64,000 bases of DNA. Origin: Nitzschia sp. DOCU1 (lineage: Eukaryota; Bacillariophyta; Bacillariophyceae; Bacillariales; Bacillariaceae). Below, one piece after another: positions 50,893 through 59,600 of this stretch. The translations under genes were made by a program, and so were the position numbers. The notes beneath the pieces were generated by a model. The model saw nothing but the letters and a program-made list of their open reading frames with translations, made no database searches and had not been told where the DNA came from. The DNA is taken from assembly GCA_951394045.1 (NCBI GenBank), contig OX595996.1:1550001-1614000 (forward strand), read 5' to 3'. Numbering within the stretch: the stretch's first letter is position 1; each line of letters starts with the position of its first letter.

Positions 50893-52068
50893 TCAGTTTT
50901 CATCGTCGCTAGCGACAAGGTTAGCCAAGAGTTCGTCCACATTGAAGTTTTCCTCGTCGGGTGGATCAATCGCCTTGCGCTTGCGTTCGTCCTTGACCGC
51001 GTCCTTGACCATGTTCTGGATCATGGCATGCAGTTCTTCTTTCTTGTTGGCGCCGCCATCGTCACGTACCCAAGTACGGTTGCCGTAACGAGGCTTCTTT
51101 TCGCCGTTCTTGATGAAATTTCCGTGGGCGGCAGCCATCTTCTGGGCCTGCGCCACCACCATCTTGCAGTCCCCAGTGTTGTGGGACCAGTTGGGGCCAT
51201 GGTAGGCACATTTAAAGGGAGGAGTCTTGTCATTGGCGCCGCGCTTAGCAGCGGGCTTCGAGTGATCCATTCTCGGGTCTCGCTTCCCCTTCGGAGGATG
51301 GGCGCCATCTGGCTTTGGCTTACGGACGTGATTAGCTTCATGTAACTTTTCAGTGAATTCGAGGCGCTCACAGAACTGGGTGAACTCATCCAAAGTGTGA
51401 TCAATCGGCTCAAAACCTTGTAGGATCATCTGCTGACGCCAACTAGCGGGGATAGCAAACTCTGCATGCTCGATAATCTCGTCCTTGGGTAGCTTGTTCC
51501 TGTCGCCACGCGTAGTATCAAACAACGCCAAATAATGGTTGAGCTGCTGGAAGCGACTGATATACTCCTTCATGGTCATCTCGGGAGGCTTGCGACACAA
51601 ACGGCGCATGTAGCGTTTCTGAGTTTGAAGTGCACGAGCCGGGAGAACGTAATTGGTTACTCCTTGTAGGGTCGCCTTGAGATTTGCAATCGTTTCGTTT
51701 CCAGCGGCTGCTGCCGACTCTTCGAACCTGGCGAGAGCCTTTCCGATGAGGATACGGCGATAGAACTCGTACCTCTGCGGACCAGTGGTCAAGTTCTGCC
51801 CCTTGATCACTTTTTCCGCCTTGTCTTGCAAGCGAAACCAGGTCTCGGCCGACTCGTCGCCATTGAAAGGCAGAATCGAGAGTTCAAACTGAGTCGAGTT
51901 TGGATCGTCGGGAATGTTGCGGCACTTGAAGGTCACAAGCTTCTCTTTGTTCACAATCACTTCCGGTTCACGTTGGATAGGGATTGGAGCGCGTTGAAAA
52001 CCCCTTTTCATCATGTCGTTCCGAGGGATAGCGGCGACGGCCGCGACGGTTGCGTTAGAAAGCTTCAT
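50893..52068 (-). CDS. gag: gypsy gag polyprotein
   Basis: The 391-residue protein from ATG 52068 has a helical capsid-like region (residues about 40-260, with RYEFYRRILIGKALARFEE, a retrotrans_gag-like pattern). A basic linker follows, then a single compact Cys/His motif CAYHGPNWSHNTGDC typical of this gag type. A Lys-rich and then acidic tail ends in TGA. Downstream codons continue in frame into pol. Confidence 0.92.
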   Translation of the reverse strand: MKLSNATVAAVAAIPRNDMMKRGFQRAPIPIQREPEVIVNKEKLVTFKCRNIPDDPNSTQFELSILPFNGDESAETWFRLQDKAEKVIKGQNLTTGPQRYEFYRRILIGKALARFEESAAAAGNETIANLKATLQGVTNYVLPARALQTQKRYMRRLCRKPPEMTMKEYISRFQQLNHYLALFDTTRGDRNKLPKDEIIEHAEFAIPASWRQQMILQGFEPIDHTLDEFTQFCERLEFTEKLHEANHVRKPKPDGAHPPKGKRDPRMDHSKPAAKRGANDKTPPFKCAYHGPNWSHNTGDCKMVVAQAQKMAAAHGNFIKNGEKKPRYGNRTWVRDDGGANKKEELHAMIQNMVKDAVKDERKRKAIDPPDEENFNVDELLANLVASDDEN

Positions 52069-52091
52069 CTTGATGGTAAGTTAGTCTTGAT

Positions 52092-52120
52092 CACGACGAT
52101 TGTCGTGGAGTGTTAACACT
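52092..52120 (-). other. Leader next to the gypsy 5' LTR: two perfect palindromes at the primer-binding position
   Basis: AGTGTTAACACT (52109-52120) lies one base from the LTR, and CACGAC-GATT-GTCGTG (52092-52107) follows. I see no TGG-type tRNA complement here, so the priming mode is unclear. Confidence 0.5.
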
Positions 52121-52121
52121 A

Positions 52122-52654
52122 TGCACTACGTCGTTTGTAGGATCGAAATAGTTGTGAAAAAATTATGGCTAAGTTAAAAACTAGATGTATTTCTCATGCA
52201 AGTTGTCTCGTAGGCTCTCGTAGTTCTAGTAGAGTCGAGACCTTTGACATGCATCGACAACAATCCGAACAGGAGGTTGATGCATCTTGTAGTAGATTAG
52301 CTACGACGTTGTACTAGGGTTCTTTGGACGTCGTCAGCTACTCTGGAATAAAGTATAGTCACCGCAATGTCATCGAGGTGCCAGATCTTAGGTGGCATTG
52401 ACACTAGGATCTCATCGGCATTCGACCAGCAGGAGTCATGCGCGATGCCTGTGTCGTGCAACGTCACGTCGTCGGTGACGTCAATAGGTTATGGGCCTGT
52501 CCGAGGATGTCCGAGACCGGCCTAGCGTCCGCGTCCGCGCGCAACGCTTTCGTCATGCTACGTCATCACACATGATGTCGCACATGACTAAGTAGACTAA
52601 TAATTTTGGACTACAATCATTCGAAGGAGTCGACGTGCAAAGCAGTGTACTGCA
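52122..52654 (-). repeat. Right (5') LTR of the gypsy element
   Basis: It matches 46925-47457 throughout by eye, and is followed by the duplicated CTAA. Confidence 0.95.
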
Positions 52655-52847
52655 CTAATTATCTTCCTCCATCTTTCATCAGGCTTTCCTTAACCAAAAT
52701 AACACGCGATTTCATTTCAACCGCTCTCGACAGATACTATCGTTCTCGTGCCGATCGTCGTCAACAGGTACTCTCTTTCCCGTGTTGGTAACCACTTGTT
52801 GTTCACAAACTCAAAAGTAGATTTCCCAGGCCTGACAATTATAATTG

Positions 52848-53160
52848 TGTTGGAAATTCCCGTACTTTTGGGTTCTAAACTCTCGCACCACAAAATAATA
52901 ACTAGTAGAAGGTCTTATCGCTATTTGCTTGAATCTTGTCTCCCTTGGACTTATCTCTCTGAAATATTCATCTTTTGATTTCATTACCATATAACATATA
53001 TCTCGATCTCGTGTTACGACATCCAATCAACAGCTGAGTCCACCATAGGTGTAGTCAAGGAGTACTGACGTAAGTCCCCAACGCATTGTAGTAACGGCGA
53101 CATCCTCCGATTCACATGATCCCAAATTTCCATCCTGACGGTAGACAGACAGACGAGTCA
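52848..53160 (-). repeat. Right (5') LTR of copia element 2
   Basis: This is the partner of 42164-42478, retaining CpG at the four positions mutated in the left copy. A perfect 12-bp palindrome CAATTATAATTG (52836-52847) abuts it on the internal side. Confidence 0.93.
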
Positions 53161-53653
53161 TTTCCGACAGACCCCAAAATCGGCAAGCGCTTCTGCAAGA
53201 ACGGCCCTGCATCTCATCGTTTTTTACTCTCATGAATTGAAAGCTTTCTATCCACTGTGACAAATGCATGCGCTTCATGCTTTTGTTACATGGACTCGTG
53301 TGCAGCTAATACCGCGATTGGTATCATAGCTAGCTGGTGGGAGGAGGCCAGGAACAAGCCAGCGCAATTGTAGACGTGGTGGTGCGGGTAGCACAAATGA
53401 AGAATGCACACCAACCAACCGACTCCCAGACGGCGGATGAACAAGAGACACCAGAGAGAAACTACAAGCACATTGTTCTGTTTCGTATTACGTAAAATGT
53501 ATTATGCAATATATGCATACGGATGCAGTCGGGAGTGAACATGAAATTGGATCCAAAAACGGTACGCCACGGTACCACACAACATGAAAAAGCACACTCG
53601 GAACCTTGCTTTCGTTCTCGGCAGTGGGCATTGCAGAGCATCCAAAAGGGTGA
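53161..53653. other. Intergenic region
   Basis: This spacer lies between copia element 2 and the 3' end of the giant gene. It contains a TAGCTAGCTGG motif near 53328. No gene is seen. Confidence 0.55.
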
Positions 53654-56600
53654 CTACGTCGCATTACATTCGACATAGCACGTTTCAGGATCAACCTCAA
53701 GGCAGCCGGAAGTTTCCCCCGCCCCAAAGGTACCGCCGCCGTTTTCGCACTCATCCTGGGCTAGAGCGAAATCATCGGGATCACTGCTTCTGAAGCCCGT
53801 AGCGACTATCTTGCAGTTTCCTCCCGCAGAACATACTACTACGCCTGGATCTGTATTGCCCCAGTAAGTACCAGAAGCTGGGCACACACAGCCACTAGGT
53901 TTGTAGGAGGGAGCATCAGATGGCTGCGAAGCGCTAGGACTTGCAGAGGGCTTGGGAATCGGGTCTCTCGAAGGTTTCCAACTCGGTTCCTGACTTGGCT
54001 TGCTCGAAGCGATCGGACTTGGTTTATGACTTGGGTTGTCGGAAGGAACATCACTCGGCGGCGAAGAAATCCAACTGGGTTCCTGACTTGAACTGGGTTT
54101 CTGACTTGGATCGTCGGAAGGAACACCACTAGGTTTCGACGAAATCCAACTAGGTCCCTGGCTTGGCTTGCTCGAAGAGATCGGGCTTGGTTTATGACTT
54201 GGATTGTCGGAAGGAACGTCACTCGGCGGAGAAGAAATCCAACTAGGATTCTGACTTGAACTGGGTTTCTCACTTGGATCGTCGGAAGGAACACCACTAG
54301 GTTTCGAAGAAATCCAGCTGGGTCTCTGACTCGGCTTGCTCGAAGCGATCGGGCTTGGCTTATGACTTGGATTGTCGGAATGAATATCACTCGGCGGAGA
54401 AGAAATCCAACTGGGTTTCTCACTTGGATCGTCGGAAGGAACACCACTAGGTTTCGAAGAAATCCAGCTGGGTCTCTGACTCGGCTTGTCCGAAGAGATC
54501 GGGCTTGGTTTATGACTTGGATTGTCGGAAGGAACGTCACTTGGCCGCGAAGAAATCCAACTGGGTTTCTCACTTGGATCGTCGGAAGGAACACCACTAG
54601 GTTTCGAAGAAATCCAGCTGGGTCCCTGGCTTGGCTTGTCCGAAGAGATAGGACTTGGCTTATGACTTGGGTTGTCGGAAGGAACATCACTTGGCCGCGA
54701 AGAAATCCAACTGGGTTTCTGACTTGGGTCGTCCGAAGGAACATCACTAGGTTTCGAAGAAATCCAACTAGGTCCCTGGCTTGGCTTGTCCGAAGAGATC
54801 GGGCTTGGTTTATGACTTGGATTGTCGGAAGGAACACCACTAGGCTCAATGGATGGGAGCAAGCTGGGTTTCGCGCTGGGGGGATGCGAAAAGATGTCGC
54901 TCGGCTGTGAGCTCGTGCTCGGGTTGGAACTGGGATGAGCCGACTCAACGTTGGTTGGTTTGGAGGATGTTGAAGGCTTTAAACTTGGTAGTCGACTGGG
55001 TCTCTGGCTCGGATCATCCGATGGGACAGAGCTAGGTTCCGCCGAAATCCAACTCGGCTTTCGGCTCGGATCAACCGATGGAACAGAGCTAGGCTCCGCC
55101 GAAATCCAACTCGGCTTTTGGCTCGGTTCACGGGAAGGTTTACTACTTGGTTGAGCCGATTTGCAAATGATACGGTCTTTCGGCGCGCCGGTGGTCTTGT
55201 CTACACATTTCTTCGCCGAAGGCTGGTCGCTTGGTGCACGACTTGGATCTTTCGAAGGTTCGCTAGTTGGATATTTCGAAGGTTCGAGACTCGGCGTGCG
55301 ACTTCGCAAAAGAAACGAAAGCAACATTGGAAAGGGGCAGTTAGCAACAATGACGACGGAAATTTACAACAAACGACGCCAGGAAACGAGGGCGCGCCAG
55401 AATGAGTATTCGATCCTACCTAGGCTTGTGGCTGGGTCGAACTGAGGGAATCAAACTTGGATGCTGCGATGGGATACGGCTTGGTTTGTCGGACGGGGAT
55501 TCCGAGGGGAGCATGCTTGGACGGTCCGAGGGTTCATCGCTAGGTTTGTCACTGGGTGAAATGGAGGGAGTCTTACTCGGGTTTTCGCTGGGCGTCTCAG
55601 ACGGAGAGTCAGAAGGTTTATCGGATGGCGATTCCGAGGGCATCAAACTTGGATTTTGCGACGGGGTAACGCTTGGATTGTCTGACGGCGAGACCGAGGG
55701 GATCAAACTTGGAGACTGCGACGGCACATCACTAGGTTTGTCAGACGGCGAGACCGATGGGATCAAACTTGGACGGTCCGAGGGCGGATCTGATGGCATC
55801 AACGATGGAGCGACCGAAGGGGTGTCACTTGGTTTGTCTGACGGCGAGACCGAGGGGATCAAACTTGGACGGTCCGAGGGCGGATCTGATGGCATCAACG
55901 ATGGAGCGACCGAAGGGGGCTCGGAGGGCTGGTCGGATGGTTCAAGAGAGGGCACCAACGATGGAATGGCCGAAGGAACGTCTGAAGGCATCAACGACGG
56001 AGCGACCGAAGGGGGCTCGGAAGGCTCAGATGATGGTTCAAGAGACGGCACCAACGATGGAATGGCCGAAGGAACGTCTGAAGGCATCAACGACGGAGCG
56101 ACCGAAGGGGGCTCGGAAGGCTCAGATGATGGTTCAAGAGAGGGCACCAACGATGGCATGGCCGAAGGAACGTCTGATGGCATCAACGATGGAGCGACTG
56201 AAGGGGGCTCGGAAGGCTCGGATGATGGTTCAAGAGACGGCACCAACGATGGAGTGGCCGAAGGAACGTCTGAAGGCATCAACGACGGAGCGACCGAAGG
56301 GGGCTCGGAAGGCTCGGATGATGGTTCAAGAGAGGGTTCCGATGACGGGTTGGTACTGGGCTCCGCCGATGGTACCTCCGATGGCTGCAACGATGGAGTG
56401 ACCGAAGGGGGCTCGGAAGGCCGATCTGAAGGTTCTGACGACGGCATCACAGATGGCTTATCTGATGGTGACTCGCTGGGCAGCTTGCTAGGTTCTTGGC
56501 TAGGCTCATCCGATGGGTATCGGGACGGTTCGTCGCTAGGTTGCCTGGATGGCTCGTCGGATGGCTAGAATGACAGACAAAGAAACAATGGTATCAGTAA

Positions 56601-59600
56601 GGTCGCGAGTCGAGACACAAAGACAATGCCAAGAGGCCGAACTTCAAGATTTACCTGTTTGGAAGGCTCCGCCGATGGACTGGCGACAAACAGAATACAA
56701 AAAGACATTAGAATCGTGATGGGAGAATCCCATCTCGGGAGGTATATCGTGGCACTTACACTTTTGTTGGGGCAGCTGACGGCTCCGGGCTGGGAAACCT
56801 AGATGGGGACTCGGAAGGGGCGCCGGTAATCCGAACAAAGTTCGACACCGCAGAAACACTTGGGTGGTTGGTTGCACCATACTCGACAGCTAACAGATCC
56901 AAGCCCTGTGATGGGGATATGTCACTTGATTGAACCCCCGTAATAATGACTTGCACATTCACTGCACCAAGGCCTGATCCAACTCGCTGGTCGTAAGGGT
57001 ATAGTTCCCACGCAATTGATGTTACCACAACACTTTTGGCCCATCGAAAATTGATGTTGCATTCGCCATTGCTGTTGAACCTCTGTGTGTTAAGGTTGTT
57101 GTAAGCGGCCATGATAGCGCTAGCCAGAGATGTCAAAAAATTTGCAGTCGGAAATAATATGCGAAGCTCCATATCAACCAATACGCCGCTCGTAAAAGTT
57201 CTTGACATCGAGCTTGGATTACACGACAGGACTTCGTCTAGTGTCGCGGGCCAACGGCACAAACCCTGAGGAAGACTTGCGCTAAGGGCGGCCTCGACCA
57301 TGCCATCAAATTCAGCACGCGAAATGGGCCTCGCTAGTCCATTTACTTGACATGTGCAACTTCCAAAAGGTGCCCCGCGCCCAACGAATATGTCATTACC
57401 GGCTTCGCATCGATGGCAAAAGCCAGATGGGTAGACATCAGCTGTGTATCTCAAGCAGCCATTGACCAAGTGGCCATTCTTCTGTAAGTTCTTGTTGCCA
57501 ATCACCATGGACATCCTTTGCCGGTAATTGGGGTCACAATTGTTGTTCGCAAAATCGTTATATACCTCCTCCATTAGAGGGGCCAAGACGTTGTCCAGAG
57601 AGTTATCGGATACACCAGTCGAAACCGCATAAAACACAAACCCCTCGTCGCCGGTGAAAGGGGCACCAGTAAAAGCAGTAACGTTGTTTCTACACAAAAC
57701 TTGAGGAATCTCGGTTACACTTGTGACGGACAGCTGAATCGACAAATCCGCGAGGTCGGCGTTGAACTCTTGCGTCAGCTGGTCAGCTGTGAGATTATTC
57801 AAGACAACAACAGCATTCACAGGACAGAAGCAATTCGACGTAGTACGTCGCGCCTGCCGTACTTCCTGGAGACTTCGGAGATTCCTTTTCTGCCAAGGAG
57901 CGTTCATTGCCTCCATGACGGTCCGCCGGACCACTTGGTTCGACAGGAAGAGATCATTAGTACATCCATTGCAAACACCTGTGATTGATATTACCAGCGA
58001 TAGATCTTCAGGGCCATCTGCAGATGGTGCACTGGATGGGGCAAGGCTCGACGAGTTAGTACTGTTCAGGGCAAGGCTCGACGAGTTAGTACTGTTCAGG
58101 AAGCCCAGATTCTGCTGTGCTCGTCTGCCGCCGCCCCATTCAAGACCTGAATACAGCAATCGCCCCTCTTGGGGAATCGCAGTTGTGAATTCACCTCGAA
58201 CTGAATCGAATCGGCGATATTCAGGGTTGCAAATCGTGCCATTATTGGAGTACAGTTGCATCAAGGTTTCCCAGAAGGCAATTGTCACATTGATCGCCAC
58301 TTCTTCTGGGTTTTCAATGACTTGATCAGCGAAACCCAACACAATATCCGTCCCAAACTGAGAACCATACTGACATTCTCCGACAGAATCAAAGCATAAA
58401 ACGTCGGTGAGTTCGACGGCGTCTCGGAAAGTACGGATGACTTCAGATTCGGTAGGGCCTCGACCCTGGATGGCTTGTGCATCGCAAAAGCACAACTCTT
58501 GCAGTTGCCGGGCATCAACAACGCTAGGTGAAGAGCCAAGACCACTTGACTCGAACAAGGAGCGCCTTCTTGAGTTCTCCTCAACAAAAGGCTCGGGTGG
58601 GTCGTAGATGCTGGTGAAATTGGCTGTCTGAAGGCAACCTCGGCACTTACCAGTGACCATGATTTCCATTGGAAGTCTGAAGTCGTCAGTGATATCCCCA
58701 AACGAGACGACCACACCACTCGTCAAAACACGAAAAAACGGGTCACAGTATCCTGGCACAATTTCGTTGTAAGTAGCCACGAAGTTATCGGCTACTTGCT
58801 GAAGCCTCGTGTCTGAAATGCCATCGGGTGGTGACGTGCAACCATATACAATGTCGACGACGATTGTTTCTTGAAACTCTTCTATTGCCATACCGCAATC
58901 AAGCTGGGTTAGCTCTTGCGCGTCTAAGAGTGGCACATCGAGGAGTTCGCCTTGCAACATGACCTGTATTTGGGCAAGCAAGTCGTCGCCGGATAAGCTG
59001 TCCAAAATACGGCTGTTGGGAGCGCAGGCAGAGCAATTCCCAAAAACCTCGAACGTGACGACGACCGAGGACTGTAGGTCTCTTTCAAGGTTGTTGCTGA
59101 TCTGGGCCAAGTCTCTTCGACCAAGGTTGTTGTTGATCTGGGCCAAGGTCAAATTCCTAAAACTATCGTCACACTCGGAGAGACTCCCAGCGGCCAATGC
59201 ATTATACGCAGACACAATCACACCAGACACCACATCGGGACTGGCGTACAAGGTAGTAGTGTCGAGAACTGTGAGAGCAAGGAGACTTTTGAATCCGTTC
59301 GGCAGGTCTGTAGTGCACTTGGTGGGCGCCTCTGAAGGCATCTGGGAAGGAGAATTGGTCGGGGGTTGAGTCCGCCCGCATACACCGTAGAGATCAGTGT
59401 CCTGAATAAGCCGCCTCTCAATTGCACTGATCAATTCAGCGGTGGTCGGTGCTCTGTCGGCGACGGTACCAGGGTCGCAAAAGCACGAAGTTGCCACTGG
59501 GACAAGAGTTTGTACATTTTGAAGCTTGCGGCGTTGAGCTCTTTTCCCCGAGCTAGAGGGCGACCGGTCCTGAAGGCGCCTAGAGGCACCAGTATTCTCG

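Larger units (their letters stand above)
46925..52654 (-). mobile_element. Apparently intact Ty3/gypsy retrotransposon nested in copia element 2
   Basis: The 5.73-kb element has two 533-bp LTRs in which I find no difference by eye. It is flanked by the 4-bp duplication CTAA (46921-46924 and 52655-52658). Gag and pol are full length with all catalytic motifs, in the order protease, RT, RNase H, integrase. Identical LTRs mean very recent insertion. It interrupts the 5' part of copia element 2. Confidence 0.95.
42164..53160 (-). mobile_element. Decayed Ty1/copia element 2 containing a nested gypsy element
   Basis: LTRs of 315 bp (42164-42478) and 313 bp (52848-53160) bracket a gag-pol region on the minus strand. 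The gypsy element (46925-52654) sits near the start of gag. LTRs have TG...CA ends and differ at seven positions plus a 2-nt indel, so this is the oldest intact-ended element in the window. No target-site duplication is found (ACCCC left, TTTCC right). The coding region has at least three frameshifts and two internal stops. Confidence 0.9.

Noticed and set aside
53839..54948. Alternative minus-strand frame rich in Arg across the PSxx repeat
   Set aside because: It is a frame shadow of the same low-complexity repeat and does not join to the upstream exons.
53940..56450. CRISPR-like spaced repeats
   Set aside because: The repeats are translated PSxx units in frame with the gene, and the host is eukaryotic.
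55402..56568. Long plus-strand ORF of DGxxEGxx repeats opposite the PSxx exon
   Set aside because: It is the complement of a repeat whose unit length is a multiple of three and contains no stop on either strand. The minus strand has the signal-peptide gene, consistent splice sites and the known PSxxPS pattern.
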